Of a DNA stretch of 64,000 nt, positions 33,173 to 44,472 are shown in pieces (position 1 is the first letter of the stretch; every line of letters begins with the position of its first letter). The stretch spans positions 11,579,941 through 11,643,940 of the forward strand of contig OY754339.1 in assembly GCA_963573305.1 (NCBI GenBank), in the 5' to 3' direction. A program made the position numbers and the translations under genes. The stretch comes from Pyrrhosoma nymphula (lineage: Eukaryota; Arthropoda; Insecta; Odonata; Coenagrionidae). Under the pieces are notes generated by a model. That model searched no databases, was not told the origin of the DNA, and saw only the letters and a program-made list of their open reading frames with translations.

Positions 33173-33880
33173 TTGCTGATTCAGTATCAAGCTACATTTA
33201 TGCTTGAGGACTGCACTGCTACCATTGATCTTATAAATGTCTTGGAGGGGACCAGCTATCATTATTCACATAAGGTTGCAGCCAAAGTTTCTGACCTGCA
33301 AAACAGATTCAGCATCGTCGCAGATGGGCACTTCGGGCCAAAAACTGAAGAAACCATTTTGAATAGTAAATTGAAAATGGTGACCAAACGCACTTTAAAT
33401 GTAGTTTTCAACTCTCGGTGCAAAATCAAAAGTGAAACTAGCATCTTTAGTAGCAATGGGGAAACTTTTTGATCACCGCTGCACTGCCAACATCAATAAT
33501 GATGAAATCTTGAAGTATGGAGCGAGAGTTCCATTCCTGTCTGAACAACCTAACAAAGTTCAGTTGGAAGGCCACGCCGCTCTCAGAACTCGAATAGTAG
33601 ATCTCGTTTCAGAAGGAAAGGAAGTTTCGTAAATCAACTTACTACTAAGCATGAAAGACGACCATCCAGCTTATGTCGAAGATGTTGCTAAGACCATGTG
33701 GTTTCCAGCAGCCAATATAGAGAGCGAACGTGTCTTTTCTACGTATGGAAACATTCTTACAGACCGATGAACCACTTTAAAGCCCGAAAACATTGAATTG
33801 ATGCTATCGCTGACTTTTGGCACCAAAAAGCGAGTGCTGCCAGTGACGTTTGGCATATGATCTTTTTTGTACCATTCCGA
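33173..33880 (+). pseudogene. hAT-type transposase relic (C-terminal dimerisation region)
   Basis: The clearest block is at about 33650-33860: MWFPAANIESERVFSTYGN, then ILTDR, a stop where Arg is expected, and LKPENIELMLSL. This is the hAT C-terminal dimerisation motif. The weaker frames at 33173-33470 and 33432-33632 precede it and may be the upstream transposase core. Stops and frameshifts show it is dead. Confidence 0.55.
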
Positions 33881-33994
33881 ACTAAGCAAAGCGTTTATTC
33901 AAGAAATAAACGAGAACAGTAAAGACAACTAAAATCAAGTGTCATGAAATTTGTGATTTAACATTCCTCAAGTAGTTTTTTTAAGATGAGGGTT

Positions 33995-34666
33995 TATGTT
34001 TAAATTAACCATAAGAATAATAAAGAAAATATGTCATATACATATTCTGCTAGGAGAAAATATTGACAATTGTAACGATTGTAAATACCTGGGTGTTAAT
34101 TTTACGTCAAAACTCAATTGGGGAATACACATCGATAAGGTTGTAAGAAAAGCTTTTAAAACTCTGCACTGGGTGATGAGAAATATTAAGGAGAGTAATA
34201 AAGAGACCAAAGAAATGGCCTACAGGACTAAGGTTGTCCGGTATTAGAATATGCAACTGTAGTGTGGGATACTCATACAAAAACAGATATTTTCAAGCTG
34301 GAGGAAGGCAGCCAGGTATGTTTTAGGCAGACACAAAAGGTGTGACAGTGTCACAGCCATGCTGGGGTATCTGGGTTGGAAACCTTTGAAATTAAGGAGG
34401 AACATTAACAGGTTATGCGGGATTTTCAAAGCAATTACAAAAGAACGGGCTTGGGAGGAAATAAAACAAAGGCTAGACTCACCCTGATACATAGGAAGAA
34501 AGACCACATGTACAAAATTAATTGTAGAAAGCAGAAAACTGATATCTTGAAGCAATCCTTCTTAAATAGAGGTATAATGGAGTGGAATGAGTTACCTGAA
34601 GTAATTTTTGAGATCTTTCCTGCTAACGTAATTTTTTTTAGAAATAAGTGTTCCTCGATTCTGTAA
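33995..34666 (+). pseudogene. LINE RT C-terminal fragment (CR1-like)
   Basis: Visible blocks are CKYLGVNFTSKLNWGIHIDK (about 34084), LEYATVVWDTHTKTDIFKLE (about 34244-34305), HRKKDHMYKIN and FLNRGIMEWNELPEVI (about 34490-34610). This is the usual C-terminal order of CR1/I-type ORF2 proteins. Frameshifts separate the blocks and no catalytic domain is present. Confidence 0.7.
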
Positions 34667-34888
34667 TGGTTTATTTGGAAGTGTTTTGAAAATTTCATGC
34701 GTATTTTCTTATGCTTAAGTTAATGTTACTACCAGACGATTGCCTACTCGCAACGTTTTGTAATTAAATTAAATAAGGTTATCTTTACTATTTTTCTTTA
34801 ATCTTAACTCTTTTTAATATTTATAAATGACCAACCCATGAATTTAATGTCTAAGCACAATAAATGTGTGTTGTATAGCCGATGATGT

Positions 34889-35304
34889 GTCATGAATTCC
34901 TGTAAAGGATTGACTAACCAATTTGACTCAGGTGAACTGGTGATTAAGACAATTCATGATTGGTGTACCAGTAATGGGATGATCCTTAAAAATGGCAAAA
35001 AACAAATGATGATGTTTTCCCCACGACAAGTTGTGCTTGATGATCTTGAATGCCAGAGTAAGATATGTGATATCATGGTGGTAGAAAAATTAAAATTATT
35101 GCGGTTATATGTTGATCCTCATCTTAAGTGGGACAAACATATCGCCCAGATATGTAAAAAAATTAATGTAGTTTCCTATCAGATATCTGTGTTCAAATAC
35201 ACCGTCAGCATAGATGTCTTAAAAATGGTATATTATGGCCTGTTCTATTCCGTAATTTTGATATGGAATTGTAATATGGGGATCATCATCCTCATTAAAC
35301 CAGG
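34889..35304 (+). pseudogene. second LINE RT C-terminal fragment, cut by the hAT element
   Basis: The frame from 34892 shows TIHDWCTSNGMILKNGKK, FSPRQVVLDDLEC, LRLYVDPHLKWDKHIAQICKK and VLKMVYYGLFYSVI, a LINE RT thumb and tail. It is interrupted at 35305 by CAGTGGCGGCTCG, the start of the hAT element. It belongs to a different family from the previous fragment. Confidence 0.65.
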
Positions 35305-35683
35305 CAGTGGCGGCTCGTTCATAGTGTTACAAGTTTGTGCTACCCTCAATCTCAACCTGTTAGAAATGCTTTTTTTTATCTTCCGATTCTAGTCGATCGC
35401 ATCGCCCAAACAGCTATTTTCCAACATTTTACGGCTGGATAATGTCGAAAATGTGTTGATTTTTATAGAGAATATCCTCATTTCTCACGTCCCATGTTTT
35501 ACCGTTTCAAATGCCGCGGCACATAATTTCCCTTGCTCTGAACTTACTGCTATCTGAGGGGAAGAGGAGGGTGCAAGAGGGGAAGGGGAGAGGGTTCTTC
35601 CATAAGCTTAGCCTTGGTTGACCAACCTGACAATGTTGCCACATAGTTACAATGTGAAGTTGCCTTTCGCCACGAAGCCGAAT

Positions 35684-38262
35684 TTTGGCAGGGGTGGCGG
35701 GCGTCATAAATTTCTTACTTCAAAAGAACGAGGTCAGTTCTGCGTTCACCCTCGAGGGTTTGTGTCCTAGCAGCATCGTAGTATTTTCCTGGTGCAATAA
35801 AAGCAAGCGCAAGTTTCTTGTTCCTGTCGACGGGTGTTGTGTTCATCGCCAGCCTGCAAACGTTAGTAAAAATGAATTCAGTCGCGTCTTTGGTGGCAAA
35901 ACCGTTTTATTCAAGAAGTTTGGAGGAGAAAATAGCGATCAAAGAACTAGGGAGACCTACTCCTCCCTTAAACATCTCTTAATAAGTTAAAACTAAGAGT
36001 AAGCAGTTTAAGAGGAACTTTAACGCAGACTCTTGTAAAAAGCATGGGTGGTTGTGTGGTTGCATTGTGAGGAATGCATTGTATTGTTTTCCATGCTTGC
36101 TGTTCGGTGAAGAACAATCGTGGACGAAGCTGGGTATGACTACTACATCATCTTAACGACCGCGTGAAAAAGCATGAAGCTTCATCGTGCCACATGAAGA
36201 ATGTTCTGAGTTTAACACTGCTGGGTAATGTGAACGTAGCGGCGCAGTTGGACTCCGGTTACAGAAGGGCCATAGAATTGCACACTATAGAAGTGAACAA
36301 CAATAGGTATGTTTTGAACGTGATTATCAGTTGTATCCGTTTCTGTGGTTCCTTCGAATTGGCTTTGAGAGGTCACGATGAGTCCGGTACTTCTACAAAC
36401 TCAGGCGTATTCTGTGGTTTAATTAATTTCAGTGCAGAATTAGACGATGCCTTAAAGGCTCACTTAGAAAAAGCATCTGTCTTTAAAGGTAAATCAAAAA
36501 CAATACAGAACAAACTTCTCAAGTATATCTTGAATGTCAAGGTGAAATAACAAAGGAAACATGCGAAGGCGATTTCCTGGCCATTACAGCTGACGAAACG
36601 AGTGATGTAGCTTGCATGCTTCAAATGGTCATTGTATATAGATATATTGTAAATTGCAAGCCAGTGGAACGGTTTAAGGATTTCCTCACTCCTGTGCGAC
36701 ATGACGCTCAATCTTTGGCAAACTGTATATCTAAGGAATTGAGTCGTCGTCATCTCCAAGGATGCCCAGAAAAATTGATTGCTCAAGCACACGACGGGGC
36801 TGCAGTGATGGGTGGTTCATCTCGTGGGGTACAAGCAGTTATAAGAAACTTATGATAAGGCATCTTACGTTCACTGCTTTGCTCATCAACTCAATTTATG
36901 TTAAATGCAGCATCTGAATCGGAATGTAAGGTTTTTTTTGCTTATCTTCAAGGACTATGTACCTTTTTTTCGTTCTCTCCTCAAAGAACTGCCATTCTTG
37001 GTGGAATTGTGAAGAAACGATTGCCTCGACCAGTTCTCACACGGTGGAATTTTCAACCCCGAAGTGTCAACACCGTATTGGAATATAGGGAGGAATTGAT
37101 CGAATGTATGAAAGCCAGTCAAACCGGAGATGAAATACAAAATTCTAATACAATAGCACAAGCATCGGGGCTGGCAGAAATTTAAAAAACAGAAACTTTT
37201 GTATTTTGGTTGTCATTTTTTCACCGAGTAATGGTTTATGTGGATATTTTATACGGTCAACTTTAAAAGCACCAAAGTGATGCTTCAACAATACGAAATC
37301 ATATTTCAGCCTTTGAGCGGGAGATGGTGAAAATTAGGGAAAGCATCGCAGAAATATCTCCCTCTTCCGACATCAGTGACATGCCGAAGAAACTGAGATG
37401 TGGCGCAGAAATACGCTTCGATTGGGCAAGAGAAGCGGTGGAAGTTTGCGACGTAATTATATGCCAGACTAAAGACAGATATAGGTTTGTGGCGTCGCCA
37501 CGTACGAATCGCGCGCCACAATTGCGGACGCCAGCCGATCGGCAGCTGTTTGGTGCCTCACTGACGCCACCGCCAGGTGGCAGACGCAGCGACCCACGCC
37601 ATGACCAGGGCAGCGCCATGTCAGTCACGCTTGAGATACCGAACGAAATAGACATTTGTGCTACTGCGCCGAACGCCGGCGGCCATCTTGTGTGTGTGCG
37701 GCTACTGTAGTGTTGTACGAAATAAATCGTTATTGTTAACCAACTCACGTGCCTCTATCCGAAAAGAACCTGCTCCTCCTCAGGTTCACTGGGCACCTTG
37801 TGGCATCTTCGCTATTTCAGTCAAGTGAATTTGAAAATTTTAATACAATTTTTCCTGAGGCACTCCTGATGAATACGATCGAGGTACACTCATTTGTAGA
37901 CGTAAATAAACTTCGCATGGAGCTATCCATTGTTTACGGAATTTAGGACCATGTCTGGAGCAGTGAGTTTGTTTGACTTCTTGACACAGAATAACCTATG
38001 TGACATTTTCAGTTAGTGCGTTAAGTTGTTGAAAGTGTTAATAACAATACCTATAACGACAGCAGAGGCTGAACGGTGTTTTTCTACGCTTAAAAGTATT
38101 AAGACATTTTTACGAAACTCCATGTCCCACGAAAGGTTGTCTGCCCTCGCAATGCTGTCCATGGAACGAGACTTTGTGTCGCAGATTAAGAATTTCAATG
38201 AAAAAGTCATTAAGAAATTCTCTGGGAGCAAGTCAACGAGGATGGAATTTCTTTATAAATAG
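35684..38262 (+). pseudogene. hAT transposase (ZMYM1-like, DUF4371 + dimerisation domain), broken
   Basis: Blocks are in order. At 36164-36550 is KKHEASSCHMKN, QLDSGYRRAIE, IRFCGSFELALRGHDE and ASVFKGKSKTIQNKLL. At about 36560-36855 is ITADETSDVA and AQAHDGAAVMGG, holding the catalytic Asp region. At 36870-37185 is HCFAHQLNLML and LPRPVLTRWN. Next come 37324-37487, and 37787-37946 (TGHLVASSLFQSSEFENFN). At 38026-38262 is the dimerisation motif TTAEAERCFSTLKSIKTFL with SMSHERLSALAML. Stops and frameshifts lie between blocks (near 36548, 36853, 37183 and 37944). A solo LTR splits it between RYRF and TGHL. Confidence 0.82.
37488..37782. repeat. solo LTR inserted in the hAT transposase
   Basis: A 295-bp block starts TGTGGCG, ends CTCCTCA (TG...CA), carries an AATAAA signal (GAAATAAATCG, about 37721) and is flanked by the 4-bp duplication GGTT (37484-37487 and 37783-37786). 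Removing the block with one GGTT restores the hAT frame exactly (RYRF-TGHL). The 4-bp duplication suggests a Gypsy-type element. Confidence 0.8.
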
Positions 38263-38429
38263 GTAATCACAATTATTTTATTATTTCTCTTGTGTGGCTA
38301 AAATGCTTTATACATTTGTTACCTTCTACAGTTAACATAACACAAAATAGGAGTAATCGACGTTTTGGAATCCCTAGAAACAGGAGCTGAATCACAATTG
38401 AATGAACAAGTCACATAAAAGATTCGTCG
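38263..38429. other. short unassigned spacer
   Basis: AT-rich sequence after the hAT stop; no terminal inverted repeat was recognised. Confidence 0.4.
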
Positions 38430-38432
38430 TTC

Positions 38433-39367
38433 CTAGCTAGATTTAGGAACCTTCTCCCTGTACAAACTCCCTGATGTTATGTCAGAATACTTTTCTTGTT
38501 CACCGAGACAGTTGTTTAAAATGTTTCCTTCTTTAATTAAATCTCTAATCTGACTTTTAATATCCACAGTAATGAAGCAGTGTTCATATTTGTATCCCAA
38601 AACCGTGTTCCTAAAGTTGCAATTCATACATGTCCCCAAATCAGGATCGTTTTTATTCCCTAAATAAGATCCACAGTATTCGCAAACATAGTGGAGAGTA
38701 GTTAAAGAATTAGGATTCAACAAGATCTTAAAGAGATGCTGCGTTGCTGGGAAAACGGAAGTTGAAAGAATAATATTTCATATTTTAAATACGTCACAAG
38801 TGGCCGCTAACGTTAAATTATGCACTGTTATCAAGGTTAACATCATGAGATCTGTTTCTCCAACATTAACAGAAATCTCCTGGGGAACATGGTGACCATA
38901 TTCCAATAGAAAGTCAAAACGTTTTTAAAACGTGCTACTTTCTTGATCAATTTCATCTGCACTTTCCTGAGATGTGTTACCATTCCATTCACTTTCATTT
39001 AGTCTTTCCTCTTCGTCATGACTACTGAGCTCATCATCAGTAGTAGTTACAGCTTCTGTATCACTGCAGCCTACATCACTACTTCCCCCATTTACAGAAT
39101 TGCTTGGTCCACACTCATTTTCAGTTTGATCCTCATCCGTCTCCGGAGCATATCGTTCGCCATTGCTGGTCAATTCCTTTTGAGGGCGAAAATACATTGC
39201 CATGAAGTTGCACGCATTTCTGGATTAAGCATGTTCGAAAAAAGTGAAAATAATACTCTTACCTCGGTAATTTTCTGCTCTATACGCTTCTTAGTCTTTC
39301 GGCTAATGGGTATATTTGAATCGGGCCAAAGGTATCTTTTGTAAGGACCTCGCCTTTGATTATCCAT
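38433..39367 (-). pseudogene. EnSpm/CACTA-like transposase N-terminal region, relic
   Basis: Reading the minus strand, 39367-39170 gives a basic N-terminus (RRGPYKRYLWPDSNIPISR). 39203-38925 is acidic (DELSSHDEEERLNESE). 38723-38433 has paired Cys motifs (VCEYCGSYLG, GTCMNCNF) followed by DIKSQIRDLIKEGN and YSDITSGSLYRE. This order (basic start, acidic stretch, two CxxC pairs, helix, D-I-x-S/D-G-x-x-Y) matches animal EnSpm-type transposases as I recall them. The catalytic domain is absent. Identification is by motif pattern only. Confidence 0.5.
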
Positions 39368-40149
39368 TCTTAACTAAATAACTTATTTTGTCTAGGTTAT
39401 TTACGTGCATACGCGCGCTAACATAGATTTAAAACAGTTGAGAGCGGATAGGAGGATATTTTTTTATATATTACCGGTATTGCCTATTGTACACATCAAT
39501 AGCCACTGAAAAATAATAGACATATGCTTCGTTATTTAATTAATTTGCCGAAAAATACGTTAAATGAGTAGGTATTCCACGGTATACACTCTTTCATTTC
39601 ACATTAATCGGCAATTGTTCTATGCAAAAACTGCCACCTGCCGAGAAAGTATGGAAATACAAAAACACAAGCGGAAACGCGGTTAACGGTGATTTCAAAG
39701 ATCTCAGAAAGACCGCTGGATCAGTGGAGTGAATCGTGGAAGTTGGAAGTGACCGTAGTTTTGCCATTTTATTTTCTGTTTCTTTACCTTTGACCTCTGC
39801 ACCGTTTTTGATTACCCTCCCGGATTTGACCTCTGCGCCGTTTTTTGATTGGATTACTCCCGGATTCTACCCTCGCACCGTTTTTTGGACTACTCTCCCG
39901 GATTTGACCCTTGAACCGTTTTTGAACTGGACTGCGGTAAACGCAGTTGTGATCCCAATTTCGAGATTTCTTCACGTGTTACACTATTAAGCTTATTTTG
40001 TTGATTGAGAGTGTACGGTCACTTGAGAGATGTTGATTTAACAGGAAATATAGCCGAATTTATCACCCCTTTCCATCTGAACTGGTAAGTGAAAAATATT
40101 AGTTGGTATGACTAAACAGTATCATATTATCTCGTGGCACATTTCAATG
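39368..40149 (+). repeat. intergenic with a ~38-bp tandem repeat (39789-39931)
   Basis: Four diverged units of 36-40 bp, each with ACCGTTTTT and CTCCCGGA, lie at 39789-39824, 39825-39864, 39865-39902 and 39903-39931. The surrounding sequence is AT-rich and has no recognised gene. The 84-codon frame over the repeat reflects the repeat only. Confidence 0.55.
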
Positions 40150-40179
40150 GCGGAATGCTATTATTATTTGTAGTTTGCG

Positions 40180-40541
40180 ATGGGAGAACCCCACGCCCTG
40201 GTGGAATACAATGACGACGGTAGAAGGGACATAGTTCCTGTTTCGTACGTCAAAGGGTTATCGCCGAATACTCAGAATTTCAACAAAAACAAAGAGTATT
40301 TAGTGAAGTGGAGGGAGTATGATGAGATGACTGGCAGTGCAAGCGAAACCGACGAAGACGACTACTACAAGGCCAAGTTGCTGCACCTGGGGTCAAACTA
40401 CGATGCCGTTAAAAATACAGGGAAGACCTCAGCAATAGGAATAAGAGGATTCCGATACCGAAAACCCTCTCATTCGTGAGCGACGGTCATCCCAGCTGCA
40501 AAGCCAGAGTGCGGGATAACCTGGCCAAGGATAGGGCTGAG
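40180..40541 (+). pseudogene. BEN gene exon 1
   Basis: ATG at 40180 (MGEPHALVEYNDDGRRDIVPVSYVK, YLVKWREYDE, DDYYKAKLLHLG) follows an acceptor-like TTTGTAG. After a one-base shift near 40430 the frame continues IPIPKTLSFVSDGHPSCKARVRDN to the donor GAG|GTATGT at 40541/40542. The N-terminal ALVEYxDDG...VPVS motif is shared by BEN-type proteins of this class. Confidence 0.6.
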
Positions 40542-40628
40542 GTATGTTGACGTACACTTGCGCAACTGTATTGTAGATGCTTTGTTTGGCGTGTTAATTG
40601 TCGTTAATTAATTTCTTTTCTTGCTCAG

Positions 40629-40913
40629 AGACGAATAAGAGAGGAGGCTCAAACTGTTTCTAAGAAACGGGAGTATGAGAGGATACGGGAGGAATTTAAG
40701 AAGAATAAAATATCTTCCAATTCAAGGAAGAGATCAAAAACAGAGACCAACGTTGCGGACGATGGAGATCGATGTAAACGAGAGAAAGAAGGGGGATCAT
40801 CGGAGAGAGATGATTATACGAGGTCGATGAAGAGTGAAGTAAGACGATTGACAGAACGGGTGGCACCGTCTAGCTCTCTACCCCAGCGCGGAAGGATACC
40901 ACGACCCCTATAA
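40629..40913 (+). pseudogene. BEN gene exon 2 (Lys/Arg/Glu-rich)
   Basis: It begins after TTGCTCAG with RRIREEAQTVSKKREYERIREEF and is a charged, helical, probably nuclear-localising stretch. The frame stays open to a TAA at 40911-40913. A true 3' splice border is unclear, because an LTR-type element follows and may have supplied the end. Confidence 0.5.
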
Positions 40914-41959
40914 TCTCCGCCAACATTTCCCGTTTTTTTTAATGGCATATTTATTTTTTTTTGTTCTGTTTTACATTTCTTCCTCTCTCTCGGATTTAGT
41001 TGGAATTTCTTTCTTTCTCTTTTTCACTTTTGTTCTTTTCCTCTTCTTTTGCTGTGTTGATTCTCAATTTGTTCTCTCTCTGATTTTTCAAAGTAGGGAG
41101 TATAAAAGAAGAAAAACAGCACGAGCATGGTGAGGGACGCAGCTAGAGACCCCTGGGCCGCCGCCTGGGGCGAATACTGGGTGGAAGTAAACGGGTTGAA
41201 GTGGGCAGCCAACCCATTCCAGTGGCTGCAGGACGTACAGGTGGCGGGGCGGTTAATCGAAACACATGTTTGGGGGAACGAGGTGGGGCTGGCCCTCTAC
41301 CTGCGCTTTTCCAACCAGGAGGAGGCAGAGGCGGCGCTCCTCTTTGGGAGAATCCCCGAACCGGGGGCGCCAAATTTGACAGTGGAACCTTGCCACCCCC
41401 TAGATGTCGAAAAGAACCACTGGGGCTGGGGTCTGGATGGCAGACCCCGGGAAATGCCCCGTAGTGCCTAAAAGTGTTGAAGTGACTGTGGGGGAAACAA
41501 TTTAGTTTGTATTTGTGTGGGGTGGGCGAACGTAGGATTAATGGGGTTCTGGGACTTATTGTGGTGTGTGTTGTACTTTATGGTGTCGTGGACGTGTGAG
41601 TGATTGGAATTGATAATTTTTTTTGTTTTGGTTTTTTGCGGGATAAATATATGTGTTTTGGGAAAAAAAGGACAGCATTCAAAAAAAAATTTTATATACC
41701 CCAACATTTTTTGTTTTCTTCTTTTGCTGTCCTTGACGGGAACCTGGTGGAACCCGTTTATCTATTGTATGTTAAAATCTTTACTCTTCTTTCACTGTCT
41801 TGTGTGTCGTTGTGTGTTTGTCTATGAGAGGGAGGAAATTTGTTTTGAATAAAGTTTTTTAGGAAAAGGAATCTACCTTAAACAAAACGTCTCATACGGG
41901 CAGGTAAAATGCGAGCAGCCCCGTCGGAGGCTGCTCGATTTCGCGAAAGGGGGGAGTAT
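40914..41959 (+). mobile_element. internal remnant of an LTR retrotransposon with a GC-rich ORF
   Basis: A T-rich stretch is followed by a GC-rich ORF at 41127-41471 (MVRDAARDPWAAAWGEYWVEV..., 114 codons) that I do not recognise. The block ends in the polypurine run AAAGGGGGGAG (41945-41955) immediately before an LTR, so it is the 3' part of an element whose gag-pol and 5' LTR are missing. Confidence 0.5.
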
Positions 41960-42759
41960 TGTAATGGCCTCAAAATCCGGAGGCCATTTACAAAATATGT
42001 CGCGGAGGACGGGGTTGTTTGCGAGGGAGAAGAGAGAGCGCAAACAGCCCTGTTTTGCCTAAAATAAGAGATCTGGAGGCGAGAGAAGGGAGGTAAGGAC
42101 CGGCTGGCTGACAAATAAGAGTAGCACGGGAATAACCTGCTAAAACAAATGTCATGAACGAAGCACACAAGTCATTCTCCCCCCCCCTGTTTGCCACCGT
42201 CTCTACGTCATTCGGGAGACGGGACAAACACATTTTAGTACTATATAGAGGCAAGCGCAAAAGAACTGTTGGTTGGTTCCTTTTGTGAAGTGCACGCGTG
42301 TGTAAGTGCCGAGCGACACGCTGTGGGAAGCGCGAATTGTTCTTCTTGCTTCTCTGAGTTAACCTCGTGGTAGTCTGTTGTCCCTTGTGCTCATAGCCCA
42401 AACCCGGTTCGAGGCTTTCAAAATTCTTAAATCTATTTCGCGAGCCTAGTGTCCTCCCCCTTCAGGGGATTTGGAAATAGCAACCGTTTGCGCGAGTGAC
42501 CTGTGAGTGCCACGAAATTACTCACTAGTCTGTCACCGTTCGTCAGCCAGCGACGTTCAGTCCTCCTCCCGCCTCCAGAGCCGACGAGAGTCCGGAACCT
42601 CGACAGCCTTTGCTGAGAGACGGAAATAAGGTAGATGCCTTTTTCTATTTATTGAGATGCAATCCATGTACCTTTATTGATACCCGACACCAAGGGCAAG
42701 ATCCCACGTATCCGTGTTCGAACCTCGGCGGCACTCCCGCCCGGGGTCGGGTCACGACA
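41960..42759 (+). repeat. 3' LTR (TGT...ACA, ~800 bp) in the BEN gene intron
   Basis: It starts TGTAATGGCC right after a polypurine tract and TAT, and ends GGGTCACGACA just before a TTTTCCTTGCAG splice acceptor of the BEN gene. TGT...ACA ends fit Bel/Pao or Gypsy LTRs. No matching 5' LTR is present, so no target duplication can be checked. Confidence 0.55.
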
Positions 42760-43540
42760 CATTTTCCTTGCAGATGATAATGAAGGGTCAGAAAATGACG
42801 TCCATGAAAATGAGGGCACTCATGGGCTAGTTAATCCTAAAGATGGTAATGCAGAAAATGTTATTAATGAACTGGTAATATATGGGTGTGCTTATTTGTG
42901 CCACGATTCTTTATTTTGGTGATTTTGACTTTTTAAGCGAACTGTGGCCCTGAGCATGCACCAGTGGAGGAAATAGAAATTCCTGATGTGGGAAGGATTG
43001 ATGCTAAGCCGGTTAGCCTGTCGAGGAAAAATGATCAGGTAATGGAGGCCAAGGAACTGATGCCTTTCAGATTAATGGGTGTTCTGAACGGAAGGGAATT
43101 TCTGGGTAAAAAAATGTGTTGTGTGTTTTAAATAAGTCAACATCAAAAGTGAAGTACATTCTTTCATTCGGTGTCAGTAGTGTATTCTGCTTATCAAATA
43201 TTGGGGATTTATTTCCTAGTAACTTTTAATTTCATTGAAACACTCATCGTGGAGTGCAGATGCAGTAGGCTACTACTTACTGTTGTTGCAAGATGTTCAG
43301 AAAATCAATGATGGTGCTAAAGTATTCATGCTTTTTTCATTGCAGATCTATTTGGGAAGATGGATAAGGATAGAAACTTATGAAGCTGCACTGAGCAGTG
43401 GGAAAACACACCTTGGTGGCTCGTGATTTATCCTTGGCAGTTTTTGGAGAAAAGCTGAAGGAGTACAATTGCACTGGGAAAGCAGCACACAACTCCAAGG
43501 AAAATACAGTGACTCCAAGGATAGCCATTCCTTATGAAGT

Positions 43541-44472
43541 TGTAGCAGAAAGTACCTAAGCTTGGGTTGGTATCCATGGACTTCCGGTCCATGGGGAATG
43601 GTGGCAAACCTAAGGTTGGTACCGGCGGTTGCTTCCGGTGTTCCCCATTGCAGTAGTCATGTATGTTATGAGCTAGTTAAGAAATACATAGTCATCCAGT
43701 GCCGGCGTGATTATTTAATAAATAATACCAACCTCATGTAAGGATGGAACATGGCGCAGTCGTGTGGAATCGTTCTTTTGAAATAGTTTCTTAAGATTAG
43801 TGGCATACGCGTGATAGCGTCGGACCACGCCAGCCCGCAAGGTACAGAACCTGAGGGAAATGGCCTCGTACGGGAGGATACCGCAGCCTGTTGACTTCCA
43901 CGGTACAAGTGCTTACGTGGACTGGGTCAACTTCGTGAGCGATTTTGAAAATTTCCTGATCGCCACAAAGCAAGATGGTGAAAGTGACGCCGAGAAGTCG
44001 CAGTTCTCCTGAACATCCTGGGCGGGCCAGCATTGTCACTGTTGTCGACTTTCGGGCTCACGGAAGCCGAGAGGAAAAACTACGCAGCGGTAAAAAAGGC
44101 ATTCGAGGTATATGTAGCAAACTTACCAGATGTTGGGTTAAAGAATGACATGTTATGTCAAAGATCACCTGTTGTGGGTTGTAATATATATATGTAAATA
44201 TGTGTAATGTATGAGTGGTTCAAGCAGTGTGCAATACAGGGGTCACTGTGAAGGGGGGAGGTGTAGCAGAAAGTACATAACCTTGGGTTGGTATCCATGG
44301 ACTTCCGGTCCATGGGGAATGATGACAAACCTAAGGTTGGTACCAGCGGTTGCTTCCGGTGTTCCCCATTGCAGTAGTCATGTATGTTATGAGCTAGTTA
44401 AGAAATACATAGTCATCCAGTGCCGGAGTGATTATTTAATAAATAATACCAACCTCATGTAATGATGGAACA
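43541..44472 (+). mobile_element. short non-autonomous Gypsy (mag-like) LTR element in BEN exon 5
   Basis: Two 211-bp LTRs (43541-43751 and 44262-44472; TGTAGCAG...GATGGAACA) flank 510 bp. The primer-binding site TGGCGCAGTCGTGTGG starts right at 43752, and the polypurine tract AAGGGGGGAGG (44251-44261) touches the 3' LTR. The 5-bp duplication GAAGT lies at 43536-43540 and 44473-44477. I count about seven LTR differences (roughly 3%), so it is older than the large Gypsy. The internal part codes only a gag fragment. Removing it with one GAAGT restores the BEN frame. Confidence 0.9.
43860..44140 (+). pseudogene. gag N-terminal fragment of the short LTR element
   Basis: ATG at 43860 gives MASYGRIPQPVDFHGTSAYV and VDWVNFVSDFENFLIATKQ. 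After a frameshift near 44006 it gives LLNILGGPALSLLSTFGLTE and AVKKAFEVYVANLPD. This pattern (small N-terminal segment, then a helical capsid start) fits mag-type Gypsy gag. No pol follows, so the element would depend on another copy. Confidence 0.6.

Larger units (their letters stand above)
35305..38262 (+). mobile_element. hAT transposon of the ZMYM1 type, 3' end not found
   Basis: It starts with CAGTGGCGGCTCG at 35305, a terminus I associate with ZMYM1-like hAT elements. A transposase follows from about 35700 to 38262. I could not find the mirrored end (CGAGCCGCCACTG) in the following kilobase, so the right end is deleted or diverged. A 295-bp solo LTR is inserted at 37488-37782. Confidence 0.65.

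Noticed and set aside
37299..37748. 149-codon minus-strand ORF across the hAT and solo LTR
   Set aside because: It spans the junction between hAT sequence and the inserted LTR, so it cannot be an old gene, and it has no known domain.
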